Source: Streptococcus thermophilus (GTDB lineage Bacteria; Actinomycetota; Actinomycetes; Mycobacteriales; Mycobacteriaceae). From it: DNA of 64,000 nucleotides. The notes under the pieces were generated by a model that saw only the letters and a program-made list of their open reading frames with translations, ran no database searches and was not told the DNA's origin. Below are positions 47,974 to 56,775 of the stretch, in pieces (the stretch's first letter is position 1; each line of letters opens with the position of its first letter). The position numbers and the translations under genes are program-made. The stretch covers positions 1,736,001 to 1,800,000 of the forward strand of contig UYIL01000003.1 in the NCBI GenBank assembly GCA_900618065.1, in the 5' to 3' direction.

Positions 47974-48252
47974 TTAGACCTCGTTCATGACGGTGAACAG
48001 TGCCTCGGACTGGACGCGGATGTCCACGCCGAGACTCTTGCCCAGTTCACCCATCGTGTCTTGGAGTCCGGCGAGGTCGAATCCCTCGGCGGGCAGTTCC
48101 GCACGCATGATCATGGTGAAAAAGTCGTCCATGATGGTCTGGGAGACATCGACGATGTTGAGGTCGTGCTCCGCGGCTACCTGCGCAACGCCGGCAATGA
48201 TGCCGACGCGGTCTGGTCCAGTGGTGGTGATGATGGCGTACATGCGCCCCAT
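47974..48252 (-). CDS. ACT-domain protein (UPF0237)
   Basis: 92 residues, essentially one ACT domain (MYAIITTTGPDRVGIIAGVA with C-terminal SEALFTVMNEV), a fold that often binds amino acids. It is coupled to the UPF0210 gene downstream. Ligand unknown. Confidence 0.9.
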   Translation of the reverse strand: MGRMYAIITTTGPDRVGIIAGVAQVAAEHDLNIVDVSQTIMDDFFTMIMRAELPAEGFDLAGLQDTMGELGKSLGVDIRVQSEALFTVMNEV

Positions 48253-48308
48253 CCTACGACTCGTAGGCGCGTCGGCAGGGGTCGGCTTTCACGATTACGG
48301 TGGGGAGT

Positions 48309-48986
48309 ATGAGCACTGAAGAAGACACGCGCAACGCAAGCAAATTCGTTCTCGTCCTTGGCGCGGGTGGCAACGTGTCCAAGCACACGGTTCCGCTGCT
48401 GATCGAGTCGGGGCACAAGGTCACCGCACTCGTGCGCAATCCAGAGCACGCGCCGTCGCTTATCGACGCTGGCGCCACCGTCATCATTCAAGACCTCACT
48501 ACGCTGGACGAGGAAGGATGGGCGCGCCTCATCACTCCATTCGACACCGTTGTGTGGTCCGCAGGTGCCGGCGGCGGTAGCGCTGAGCGCACGTACGCGG
48601 TGGACCGCGATGCAGCGATGACAGCAATTGACGCCCTGGAGGAACTGGGCGAATACACACCGCACTTCATCATGGTGTCCTACGCCGGTGCCGCCGAGGC
48701 CACGACAGAGGACGACGGCGGCTCTTGGTACGCGTACGTGGAATCGAAGAAGGCCGTGGATCAGCGCCTGCTCGCGTCCGATCTCACGTACACGATCCTG
48801 GGGCCGACTCTCCTCACGGATAAGCCGTCAAAGGGCGTGACCGTGTTGACCGAGACGCGCAACGCGGATTCCAAGACGTCGCGCGAACTCGTCGCCCAGG
48901 TCATCGTGGAGGCCGTCGACCGTGGTGAGATGTCGCCGAACCCCTTCGAATTCGAAGACGGCACCGAACCGGTCAGTTCCGTCTAA
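48309..48986 (+). CDS. NAD(P)-binding atypical short-chain dehydrogenase-like protein
   Basis: 225 residues, of the SDR_a5-like group. The N-terminal loop reads LVLGAGGNVSKHTV instead of the usual G-A-T-G-x-x-G. It also has VWSAGAGGGSAERTYAVD and the sequence SYAGAAE followed by WYAYVESKKAVDQ, where Y and K could be catalytic. The ATG at 48309 is preferred; a GTG at 48300 is in frame. Substrate unknown. Confidence 0.8.
   Translation: MSTEEDTRNASKFVLVLGAGGNVSKHTVPLLIESGHKVTALVRNPEHAPSLIDAGATVIIQDLTTLDEEGWARLITPFDTVVWSAGAGGGSAERTYAVDRDAAMTAIDALEELGEYTPHFIMVSYAGAAEATTEDDGGSWYAYVESKKAVDQRLLASDLTYTILGPTLLTDKPSKGVTVLTETRNADSKTSRELVAQVIVEAVDRGEMSPNPFEFEDGTEPVSSV
48458..48468 (-). repeat. Iterated 11-mer, copy 9
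   Basis: Inside the NAD-binding protein gene; reads S-L-I-D-A. Confidence 0.8.
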
Positions 48987-48991
48987 TCCGT

Positions 48992-49729
48992 CTAGCTCGC
49001 TGCCTGCCCGGCGAGGCAGAACTGCGCGAAGCGCTTCACGATCTCGTTCGCCGTTTCCGTATCCACGCTGGGTAGTCCCGCGATGATGTCGTCGTAAGCC
49101 TCCTGCGGGAAGTAGCCGTAGTCGTAGTAGAAGTCCATGCGAGTCTTCATCGCCGCAGCGTCCATTTCAGCGTGGAACTGGGTGGCCCATACGCGGTCGC
49201 GGTAGCGGACGATTTGAACGGGGCACGAGGGGCCGTCGGCAAGCAGAGTCAGCTCTGGGTGTGTGCTGTGCGGCTCGGCGTTCTCGGTGTGGCCGGTCAG
49301 CGCTGTGAACAGCTTCGGCAGGCCGCTTAGGAGTGGGTCGTCGTCAGCGGCGGGCAGCAGGTTCACGATCGTCGGGCCAGATGCCTCCGGGTGCGAGTGC
49401 GTCACGGTCCCGCCCAGGTGGTGGGTGAGCCAGCTCAAGCCGTAGCAGACGAAGAAGACGGGGATGTCGCCCTCGATGATGTCAGCGAGGACGCTGTGGA
49501 CGTGCTCCTGCCACGCGCCGTAGGTGCCGTTGGTGATGTTGAGCGAACTGCCACCCACAAAAATTCCCTGAATGCCGTCCAAGCTGCCTAGCTCGGCGTG
49601 CTCGTCGTCAATTGTGCGCAGCTCTACGTCGTCGGTGGTGAGTCCGGTGGCGCGGAGGGTGTCGTGGTATTCCGCGTGCGACACCGCCGGGCCGATGGGG
49701 CCGTTGCGCTGGGAAAGGAAGAGAAGCAT
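48992..49729 (-). CDS. Class I glutamine-amidotransferase-like protein (2)
   Basis: 245 residues from the ATG at 49729. The GATase core shows GIFVGGSSLN, Cys95 in FFVCYGLSW, and His186/Glu188 in ATQFHAEM. It matches the gene found near acn in other corynebacteria. It is a paralogue of 45395-46144. Only about 115 nt separate it from acn, with no acnR gene between. Confidence 0.85.
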   Translation of the reverse strand: MLLFLSQRNGPIGPAVSHAEYHDTLRATGLTTDDVELRTIDDEHAELGSLDGIQGIFVGGSSLNITNGTYGAWQEHVHSVLADIIEGDIPVFFVCYGLSWLTHHLGGTVTHSHPEASGPTIVNLLPAADDDPLLSGLPKLFTALTGHTENAEPHSTHPELTLLADGPSCPVQIVRYRDRVWATQFHAEMDAAAMKTRMDFYYDYGYFPQEAYDDIIAGLPSVDTETANEIVKRFAQFCLAGQAAS

Positions 49730-49782
49730 AGCGGGTAAGTCTAAACCGCGTGCGTGTGGGCCCGCACATCCGGGGGTTGGTG

Positions 49783-49793
49783 CGTCGATAAGC
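49783..49793 (+). repeat. Iterated 11-mer, copy 10
   Basis: Intergenic, 13 nt beyond the acn terminator. Confidence 0.8.
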
Positions 49794-49805
49794 AGGAATG
49801 CGAAA

Positions 49806-49828
49806 GGGGCCGGGGAAACCCCGGCCCC
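49806..49828 (-). terminator. acn terminator
   Basis: A perfect 10-bp stem GGGGCCGGGG/CCCCGGCCCC with a 3-nt loop, followed on the minus strand by ctttcg. It lies 17 nt after the acn stop. Confidence 0.85.
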
Positions 49829-49844
49829 CATCAGCTACAGATGG

Positions 49845-52625
49845 TTAGCTCTTGACCATCTGGCGCAGCACGTACTGCAGAATGCCACCGTGGCGGTAGT
49901 ACTCAGCCTCACCCGGGGTGTCAACGCGGACCTTCGCGTCGAACTCCACGGTCTCGCCGCCGTCCTTGGTGGCGGTGACGTGGACAGTCTCCGGGATGCT
50001 GTCACCGTCGTTGAAGGCGGTGATGCCGGTGATGTCGAAGGTCTCGGTGCCGTCCAGGCCGAGGGACTCGTGGGACTCGCCCTCAGGGAACTGCAGCGGC
50101 AGCACGCCCATACCGATCAGGTTGGAGCGGTGGATGCGCTCGAAGGACTCGGTGATGACAGCCTTCACGCCCAGCAGGTTGGTGCCCTTTGCAGCCCAGT
50201 CACGGGAGGAACCGGTGCCGTACTCCTTGCCGGCCAGCACGACGAGCGGGATGTCCTGCTCGGCGTAGTTCTGGGCGGCGTCGTAGATGAACGCCTGCGG
50301 GTTGCCCTCCTGGGTGAAGTCCAGGGTGTAGCCGCCGGCGTCCTCGACGAGCTGGTTGCGCAGGCGGATGTTAGCGAAGGTACCGCGAACCATGACCTCG
50401 TGGTTACCACGGCGGGAACCGAAGGAGTTGTAGTCGTGACGCTCCACGCCGTTGTCGTCCAGGTAGTTCGCAGCCGGGGTGCCCGGTTTGATGGACGACG
50501 CGGGGGAGATGTGGTCGGTGGTCACGGAGTCGCCCAGCTTGGCCAGGACGCGTGCGCCGGTGATGTCGTTGACATCGTTCGGCTCCTCCGGCATGCCGTC
50601 GAAGTACGGTGCCTTTCGGATGTAGGTGGAGTCCTCGTCCCATGCGAAGGTCTTGCCTTCCGGAACGTCGAGGTTCTGCCACTGCTCGTCACCCTTGAAG
50701 ACGTCGGCGTAGTCAGCCTCGTACATTTCGCGGGAGATGGTCTCGGCGATGACACCCTCGATCTCCTCGGCGGACGGCCAGACGTCCTTGAGGAAGATGT
50801 CGTTGCCGTCGGCGTCCTGGCCGAGTGCTTCGTTCTCGAAGTCGAAGTCCATGGTGCCGGCGATGGCGTAGGCGATGACCAGCAGCGGGGACGCGAGGTA
50901 GTTCATCTTCACGTCCGGGGAGATGCGGCCTTCGAAGTTGCGGTTACCGGACAACACGGCGGTGGCGGTCAGGTCGTACTCGTTGATGGCCTCGGAGATC
51001 TCGTTCGGCAGCGGGCCGGAGTTACCAATGCAGGATGCGCAGCCGAAGCCGGAGAGGTAGAAACCGACAGCCTCGAGGTCCTTCCACAGGTCGGCGCGCT
51101 CGTAGTAGCCGTTCACCACCTGGGAGCCCGGAGCCATGATGGTCTTGACCCACGGCTTGGCCTTCAAGCCCTTCTCGGCGGCCTTGCGGGCGAGCATGGC
51201 GGCACCGACCATGACGGACGGGTTGGAGGTGTTGGTGCAGGAAGTGATCGCCGCGATGGCAACCATGCCGTGGTCGAGGGTGTACTCGCCGCCCTGCGGG
51301 GACTCAACGATGACCGGCTTGGAAGCGCGGCCCTCTGCACCGTCAGCGGCGGACTCGCCGTTAGCGGGCCAGGACTGGTTGTACTCGACAGTGTCGACCT
51401 TCTCAGCGCGGACCGGCTCTGCCTGGCCCTCGCCTGCGGTGTTGTAGTCCGGCAGCTGGGTGCGGAAGGTGGTCTTGGACTCTTCCAGGAGGATGCGGTC
51501 CTGCGGTCGCTTCGGGCCGGCGATGGACGGCTTGACGGTGGACAGGTCCAGCTCGAGGTACTCGGAGTACTCTGCTTCCGGAGCATCCTGCTCGAGCCAC
51601 ATGCCCTGTGCCTTGGCGTACGCCTCGACGCGGTCGATGGTCTCCTTGTCGCGGCCGGTGAGCTCGAGGTAGTTGATGGTCTCCTCGTCGATCGGGAAGA
51701 TCGCACAGGTGGAGCCGAACTCCGGCGACATGTTACCGATGGTCGCGCGGTTAGCCAGCGGGATCTCCTTGACACCGTTGCCGTAGAACTCGACGAACTT
51801 CTGGACCACGCCGTGCTCGCGGAGCATCTCGGTGACGGTCAGAACGACGTCGGTCGCGGTCACGCCAACCGGGATCTCACCGGTGAGCTTGAAGCCGACA
51901 ACGCGCGGGATGAGCATGGACACCGGCTGGCCCAGCATGGCTGCCTCAGCCTCGATGCCGCCAACGCCCCAGCCGAGGATGCCCAGGCCGTTTTCCATGG
52001 TGGTGTGGGAATCGGTACCGATGCAGGTGTCCGGGTAAGCAACGCCGTCGTTGTCGAAGACGACGCGGGAGAGGTACTCGATGTTGACCTGGTGAACAAT
52101 ACCGGTTCCCGGGGGGACCACGCGGAAGTTGGAGAAGTTCTCTGCGCCCCAACGCAGGAACTGGTAGCGCTCTTCGTTGCGCTCGTACTCGATTTCGACG
52201 TTCTTGTCGATGGCGTTCTCGGAACCGAAGGCCTCAATGATCACGGAGTGGTCAATGACCATTTCCGCCGGGTTGAGCGGGTTGACCTGGTCCGGGTTGC
52301 CGCCGAGGGAGGAAACGGCCTCACGCATGGTGGCGAGGTCGACGACACAGGGGACACCGGTGAAGTCCTGCATGAGGACGCGGGCCGGGGTGAACTGGAT
52401 CTCGATGGACGGCTCTGCCGACGGGTCCCAGTTGGCGATGGCGTTGATGTGCTCCTCGGTGACGTTCCTGCCGTCTTCGGTGCGCAGCAGGTTCTCTCCC
52501 AGCACCTTCAGGGAGTAGGGGAGTTTCTCCATGCCTTCGACTGCGTCGAGTGCGTAGTAGTCATAGGACTTGCCGCCTACCTCGAGAGTCTTCTTGGCGT
52601 TGAAAGAGTTCTTGCTTTCAGACAC
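49845..52625 (-). CDS. acn: Aconitate hydratase A
   Basis: About 926 residues, the TCA-cycle enzyme converting citrate to isocitrate through a [4Fe-4S] cluster. Cluster cysteines are in SCTNTSNPS and [13 protein letters not shown] chose the GTG at 52625 (V-S-E-S-K-N-S-F), with ggag upstream; the open frame runs to 52697. Next to suf and hemH genes it is one of several Fe-dependent systems here. Confidence 0.95.
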   Translation of the reverse strand: MSESKNSFNAKKTLEVGGKSYDYYALDAVEGMEKLPYSLKVLGENLLRTEDGRNVTEEHINAIANWDPSAEPSIEIQFTPARVLMQDFTGVPCVVDLATMREAVSSLGGNPDQVNPLNPAEMVIDHSVIIEAFGSENAIDKNVEIEYERNEERYQFLRWGAENFSNFRVVPPGTGIVHQVNIEYLSRVVFDNDGVAYPDTCIGTDSHTTMENGLGILGWGVGGIEAEAAMLGQPVSMLIPRVVGFKLTGEIPVGVTATDVVLTVTEMLREHGVVQKFVEFYGNGVKEIPLANRATIGNMSPEFGSTCAIFPIDEETINYLELTGRDKETIDRVEAYAKAQGMWLEQDAPEAEYSEYLELDLSTVKPSIAGPKRPQDRILLEESKTTFRTQLPDYNTAGEGQAEPVRAEKVDTVEYNQSWPANGESAADGAEGRASKPVIVESPQGGEYTLDHGMVAIAAITSCTNTSNPSVMVGAAMLARKAAEKGLKAKPWVKTIMAPGSQVVNGYYERADLWKDLEAVGFYLSGFGCASCIGNSGPLPNEISEAINEYDLTATAVLSGNRNFEGRISPDVKMNYLASPLLVIAYAIAGTMDFDFENEALGQDADGNDIFLKDVWPSAEEIEGVIAETISREMYEADYADVFKGDEQWQNLDVPEGKTFAWDEDSTYIRKAPYFDGMPEEPNDVNDITGARVLAKLGDSVTTDHISPASSIKPGTPAANYLDDNGVERHDYNSFGSRRGNHEVMVRGTFANIRLRNQLVEDAGGYTLDFTQEGNPQAFIYDAAQNYAEQDIPLVVLAGKEYGTGSSRDWAAKGTNLLGVKAVITESFERIHRSNLIGMGVLPLQFPEGESHESLGLDGTETFDITGITAFNDGDSIPETVHVTATKDGGETVEFDAKVRVDTPGEAEYYRHGGILQYVLRQMVKS

Positions 52626-52727
52626 GTGAGCTCCGTTTCTCGTTGTCGAACTGTGAAATTCTGGGTGTTGCGACCCGTGCGGGTCCCTACCGGACAATGG
52701 TAGGGCACATACCAGATATAAGGGGTA

Positions 52728-52756
52728 ATTCTAGGCACACTTGAAAGTTCTGTAAG
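52728..52756 (-). promoter_or_regulatory. Candidate acn promoter
   Basis: On the minus strand CTTACA (52756-52751) and TAGAAT (52733-52728) are spaced 17 nt, close to sigma-A consensus. They lie about 100 nt upstream of the acn GTG. Confidence 0.4.
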
Positions 52757-52795
52757 CCTTTTAGTTACCCCGTTTGGGTATTTGCGCGTCGTCAC

Positions 52796-52806
52796 GCTTA
52801 TCGACG
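52796..52806 (-). repeat. Iterated 11-mer, copy 11
   Basis: Intergenic, just upstream of the Rv1476-like gene. Confidence 0.8.
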
Positions 52807-52822
52807 TTTCCCACCGCTACCC

Positions 52823-53347
52823 TTGACAACCATGCCGCACCCCGAAGCTGACCTAGACCAGCTGTCCGCCCAATTGCGTGACGGCCGGGTCGCTTTCGGC
52901 ACTGAGAATCCGGCGAACGAGGCTTTGGGCGCAGACCTCCGCGGCGCGATGGGCAACATCGCGACGTCGGAGGCGGCTGAAGTGGGGGAGATGGGTGTGG
53001 TGGTGCTCGAGACAACACCGGAAAGGCCGGGGGACTTGCGCGACATCGCTCAGGATCTGCAGAACGCCACCGGCTTGGACACGGTGGTGGTGCGCACGCC
53101 GCAGTCGGCGGCGGCCGTGAGTGACTCTCTCTCCCGAGCTGAGATTGAGAGTGGGCAGCTGGCCATGGTGGCCGAGCCCGATTACGCCGTCGGCTTGGAG
53201 GCGTTCGCCGCCGAGGCGGGAGGCTTCGCGGTGCCGTGGTCTGTCGTGGGTGTGGTGCTGGCGGTGATCGTTGCGGCAGCAGTGTTAGCGACAGTGGTGT
53301 CCGTCAAGCTGTGGCAGCGACAAGAAGCACCAACAGTCAAGTCATAG
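52823..53347 (+). CDS. Rv1476-like single-pass membrane protein
   Basis: About 171-174 residues (TTG 52823 or ATG 52832). A long N-terminal soluble domain with VVVLETTPERPGDLRDIAQDL is followed by a C-terminal membrane helix (about 140-162) and a short basic tail. The order acn, this gene, NlpC/P60 peptidase is the same as in mycobacteria (Rv1475c-Rv1476-ripA). Function unknown; a role with the peptidase is inference. Confidence 0.75.
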   Translation: MTTMPHPEADLDQLSAQLRDGRVAFGTENPANEALGADLRGAMGNIATSEAAEVGEMGVVVLETTPERPGDLRDIAQDLQNATGLDTVVVRTPQSAAAVSDSLSRAEIESGQLAMVAEPDYAVGLEAFAAEAGGFAVPWSVVGVVLAVIVAAAVLATVVSVKLWQRQEAPTVKS

Positions 53348-53420
53348 GGCTTGTCCTGCAAAGTGCCTCGGCGTGTCTCGTGGCAACGTTTGAGGCCTAT
53401 GTTAATGTCTGTGACCCAAA

Positions 53421-53436
53421 TGTGATCGAAGTCACA
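53421..53436. promoter_or_regulatory. GlxR (CRP-type) binding site
   Basis: TGTGA, six bases, TCACA: exact match to the corynebacterial GlxR consensus TGTGA-N6-TCACA. It lies about 450 nt upstream of the peptidase gene and 75 nt after the membrane protein gene. cAMP-dependent control of the cell-wall hydrolase is likely. Confidence 0.75.
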
Positions 53437-53806
53437 GAAATAGTTTCCGCGTTTAAAACCGCTGCATGCGCCAGAGTGACAGTCATGTGATTCGTCTTGA
53501 CTCGTTTGAAAATTGGTAAAGGTTGTGCAACAGACTGGTCACGTGACTTATGGTTTCCATGTCAGCTCGTGGGCTGAACGTAGTAACATCAAACGCATAC
53601 GTAACAACTCCGGAAACGGAAAACGATTCGGGCATGTGGGGAAGCACGCCAAGGATTGGAGTTGATGGAGGTGCCAGGTCAAGCCCTGACACTTTCGTGA
53701 GCTCCCGCGCGTTACGTCATGCGGGGCCAATGGGGCCGCGTTCATTCCCGCGGGTTCACATCCGTGACCGTTCTATCGTCCGCACTTCAGACTAGACTGT
53801 CTGACC

Positions 53807-53839
53807 CGCCGCGACGCGCGGCGCCCCGAGGAATCTCGG
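53807..53839 (+). promoter_or_regulatory. Two adjacent hairpins in the peptidase 5' leader
   Basis: CGCCGCG-ACG-CGCGGCG (53807-53823) and CCGAG-GAAT-CTCGG (53826-53839), both perfect, 48 nt before the GTG start. They may be part of a structured leader; I could not match a known riboswitch. Confidence 0.5.
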
Positions 53840-53887
53840 TGTGTCTGCTCGCTGTGCGGTGGGCCGTGCGGTGAGAGGAATACCTCC

Positions 53888-55663
53888 GTGGGTTTCACCG
53901 TTCGTCCTGCGCAGGCAACGGCGTGGACTAGCCTCCGTTTCCGGAGCGTTGTCCCGGCCGCAGCGTGCGCAGTTACCCTGTCCATCGCCAGCTCGTCGAC
54001 GACTGCCGTCGCCCAAGAGGCGCCCGTGACGTCGATCATCTCCGAGATCTCCCAGCACGAGGCGGAGATTGACCGCCTCAACCTTGAGATCGGCGGCCTC
54101 GCAGAGACTGTCAACCAGGCGCTGGTCGACCTTCATGACGCCCAATCTCTCGCCGAGCAGGCTCGCCGGGGCGCCTCTGAAGCGCGCGACCGGCTCGATG
54201 CGACCAATGTCGATGTGGAGCGGGCACAGAAGGACCTCGATGGAATCTCCCGTTCTGCCTACCGGTCCAGCAACAGTGCCGGCGCGCCTGTCCACGCCGA
54301 CGGTGATGCTCGCAAAGATTCGCTCGACCGGCAGACGTACCTGCGCAAGGAATCTGAGGGTAAACGTGCCACTCTTGACGAGTTGCAGCGTGCGCGCACC
54401 CAGGCCGCGAACGAGGAATCCACGCTGCGTCAAGCCAGCAAGCTTGCCGACGAACGTGAGCGTGCGGCGGCCACCGCCGAAACCGACGCCCGCGAAACGC
54501 TAGAGAGTTCGCTCGCGTCCCTGAACGAGCAGGTGGTGCTGCGCGACGACGCACTCGGCAACCTCGCTACAGCCCAGGAGACACTTGGCGAGCTGCGTCC
54601 GGAGGCTGCGCCCGAGACCATCCCGCCGCAGGGTGCGGATCAGAATGCGAACCAGACTCAGGCACCGGCAGACGCCCCGGCAACTGAAGAGGTCACCGAG
54701 CAGACCGAGCAGACCGAGCAACCCGCAGACAGCACTGGGGCAGCCGAGGGTGCTGCTGCGTCTGAGACCGGCGAGGCCGCAAACGACGGCGCAACTCCAC
54801 CCGCCACGGAGTCGGATGCAGCAGCTGAGGAAGAGTCCCCGGCGGAGAGTTCTGTCGAGTCCGAGGAGGCCGAAGAGAGCCAGGAGTCCGAGCCATCGAG
54901 CGGAGTCACCGAAGATGTCGGCGCTGCTGAAACGGCAGAGGAAGCGCCGGCTGCGCCGACACGTCCGAGCTTGGACGATCTGTCGGACCCGGAGACTGTC
55001 CAGTCGGCCGTTGAAGCCTTCTCTCGGGCTGTTGGGGAAGCGCAGCCCGACCATGGTTCGTTCGACGACCCCTACACAGAGGGTGAGGGGGAGATCGCGT
55101 CGACGTCGTCAAGCGAAGAAGCGGACAACGCTGTCGCTGAAGCGGACGAAGAAAGCGGAACCGCCGTCGCTGAGGTGCTGCCGGAGGTCATGGATGCTGC
55201 GCAATCCACCGAGGAGATCCGCGGTGCAGAGGAACCTGCCGCCGCGTCGGCCCGCGAGGACCAGATCGAGGCTGTGATTGCGCGTGCTGAGTCGCAGATC
55301 GGCACCCCGTACGTGTGGGGCGGCGGCAACGCGAACGGCCCGACGACCGGCATTCCCGACGGTGTGAACGCGCACACCGGCCAGGCGGGCTACGACTGCT
55401 CCGGCCTCGTGCTCTACGCCTACTCCGGTGCCGGCATCGACCTGCCGCACTACACCGGCTACCAGTACCAGCGCGGCGCGAAGATCCCTGCCGCCCAGGC
55501 TGAGCGCGGCGACCTGCTGTTCTGGGGTGACGGCGGCAGCCAGCACGTGGCGATCTACCTCGGCGACGGCATGATGCTCGAGGCTCCGCAGAGCGGGATG
55601 AACGTGCAGAAGTCCCCGGTCCGTCACAGCGGCCTGGCTCCGTACGCCGTTCGCCTAATCTAA
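53888..55663 (+). CDS. Secreted NlpC/P60 peptidoglycan endopeptidase, RipA-like
   Basis: 591 residues from the GTG at 53888. Signal peptide ends near VAQEAPV. A coiled coil of heptad type (about 45-230) precedes a very acidic Glu/Ala/Ser/Thr-rich linker (about 240-440) with E-Q-T repeats. The C-terminal NlpC/P60 domain has Cys504 in YDCSGLV and His553 in QHVAIYLG. It should cut between D-Glu and meso-DAP in the stem peptide, needed for daughter-cell separation. The coiled coil fits self-inhibition as in RipA. Confidence 0.92.
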   Translation: MGFTVRPAQATAWTSLRFRSVVPAAACAVTLSIASSSTTAVAQEAPVTSIISEISQHEAEIDRLNLEIGGLAETVNQALVDLHDAQSLAEQARRGASEARDRLDATNVDVERAQKDLDGISRSAYRSSNSAGAPVHADGDARKDSLDRQTYLRKESEGKRATLDELQRARTQAANEESTLRQASKLADERERAAATAETDARETLESSLASLNEQVVLRDDALGNLATAQETLGELRPEAAPETIPPQGADQNANQTQAPADAPATEEVTEQTEQTEQPADSTGAAEGAAASETGEAANDGATPPATESDAAAEEESPAESSVESEEAEESQESEPSSGVTEDVGAAETAEEAPAAPTRPSLDDLSDPETVQSAVEAFSRAVGEAQPDHGSFDDPYTEGEGEIASTSSSEEADNAVAEADEESGTAVAEVLPEVMDAAQSTEEIRGAEEPAAASAREDQIEAVIARAESQIGTPYVWGGGNANGPTTGIPDGVNAHTGQAGYDCSGLVLYAYSGAGIDLPHYTGYQYQRGAKIPAAQAERGDLLFWGDGGSQHVAIYLGDGMMLEAPQSGMNVQKSPVRHSGLAPYAVRLI

Positions 55664-55699
55664 CCCGGGCCCGGTTCGCGGTGCTCTAGACTGGGGATC

Positions 55700-56758
55700 A
55701 TGTCCCAGAGTTCCCTCAGTGATTTTGATGCCCTCCTCGTCCTTTCCTTCGGCGGCCCCGAAGGGGAAGACGAGGTTATTCCTTTTCTCGAGAATGTCAC
55801 GAAAGGCCGCGGCATTCCCCGCGAGCGCCTCGCAGAGGTTGGTGAGCACTACTTCAACTTCGGCGGTGTGAGCCCGATCAACGAGCAGAACCGCACGATC
55901 ATCTCCAACATCGAGGCGGAGATCGAGCGCCGGGGCGAGACGCTTCCCGTGTACTTCGGTAACCGCAACTGGCGCCCGTTCGCGCTTGAGGCGACCGACC
56001 AGATCAAGGAAGACGGCCACCGCAATGTCGCGGTCTTCGCCACGTCGGCGTGGGGCGGGTACTCCGCGTGCCGCCAGTACGACGAGGACATCGTGAAGCT
56101 GCGCGAGTCCCACGGCGACATCGAGTTCACCAAACTGTGGCAGTTTTACGGCCACCCGACCTTAGTCAAGCTCATGGCCGACCGTGTCCGCGAGGCGTGG
56201 GAGGCCGCTGACCAGGCCACGACCCGGGTGCTGTTCACCGCGCACTCCGTGCCGAACGCGGCCGACGACGCTTCGGGCGGCCCCGCCGACGCCAACCTCT
56301 ACTCCCGCCAGGTCGAGGAAGCCTCCCGCCTTATCGCCGAGGCTGCCGGCGTGGAGTCCTACGAGGTTGTGTGGCAATCCCGCTCCGGCAACCCCGCCAC
56401 GCCGTGGCTGGAGCCGGACGTGGTCGACCGCACCGAGGAGCTGCACGACGAAGACAGCTCGATCACCCACATCATCTGCGTCCCGGTCGGCTTCATCACC
56501 GACCACATGGAGGTCATCTGGGACCTCGACACGGAGCTCAAAGAGGCCTGCGACGAGCGCGGCATCACCCTGACCCGCACCCCGACGGTCGGGCTTGAGC
56601 CGGAGTTTGCCAACCTCGTGCTCGATCTGGTGGAGAACACCGCCGCCGGAACCGAACCGAAGACGTTGTCCACGATCACGGTCCAGGGCTGCACGCTCAA
56701 CGGTGCGCCGTGCAAGGAAGGTTGCTGCACCCCGCAGCGTCCCCAGCCGCAGAGCTAG
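55700..56758 (+). CDS. hemH: Ferrochelatase (coproporphyrin type)
   Basis: 352 residues. Inserts iron in porphyrin; in actinobacteria the substrate is coproporphyrin III. Landmarks: LSFGGPEGEDEVIPFLENV, FTAHSVPNAA with the catalytic His, and the C-terminal QGCTLNGAPCKEGCC. The paired C-terminal cysteines fit the [2Fe-2S] cluster of actinobacterial enzymes. It follows the peptidase gene by 36 nt. Confidence 0.93.
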   Translation: MSQSSLSDFDALLVLSFGGPEGEDEVIPFLENVTKGRGIPRERLAEVGEHYFNFGGVSPINEQNRTIISNIEAEIERRGETLPVYFGNRNWRPFALEATDQIKEDGHRNVAVFATSAWGGYSACRQYDEDIVKLRESHGDIEFTKLWQFYGHPTLVKLMADRVREAWEAADQATTRVLFTAHSVPNAADDASGGPADANLYSRQVEEASRLIAEAAGVESYEVVWQSRSGNPATPWLEPDVVDRTEELHDEDSSITHIICVPVGFITDHMEVIWDLDTELKEACDERGITLTRTPTVGLEPEFANLVLDLVENTAAGTEPKTLSTITVQGCTLNGAPCKEGCCTPQRPQPQS

Positions 56759-56775
56759 ACTGCGTCGGCCCCCGT

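Larger units (their letters stand above)
53348..53887 (+). other. Long leader/promoter region of the NlpC/P60 gene
   Basis: 540 nt with no convincing gene; an 81-codon frame at 53550 is not protein-like. It holds a perfect GlxR-type site (53421-53436), a GTCACGTGAC palindrome (about 53537-53546), two GTAACA hexamers (53583, 53601) and two hairpins close to the start codon. Confidence 0.7.

Noticed and set aside
49572..52703. Plus-strand open frame of 1043 codons
   Set aside because: Antisense shadow of aconitase, whose cluster motifs are clear on the minus strand.
53550..53795. 81-codon frame in the peptidase leader
   Set aside because: No ribosome binding site, odd composition, and it covers regulatory sequence.
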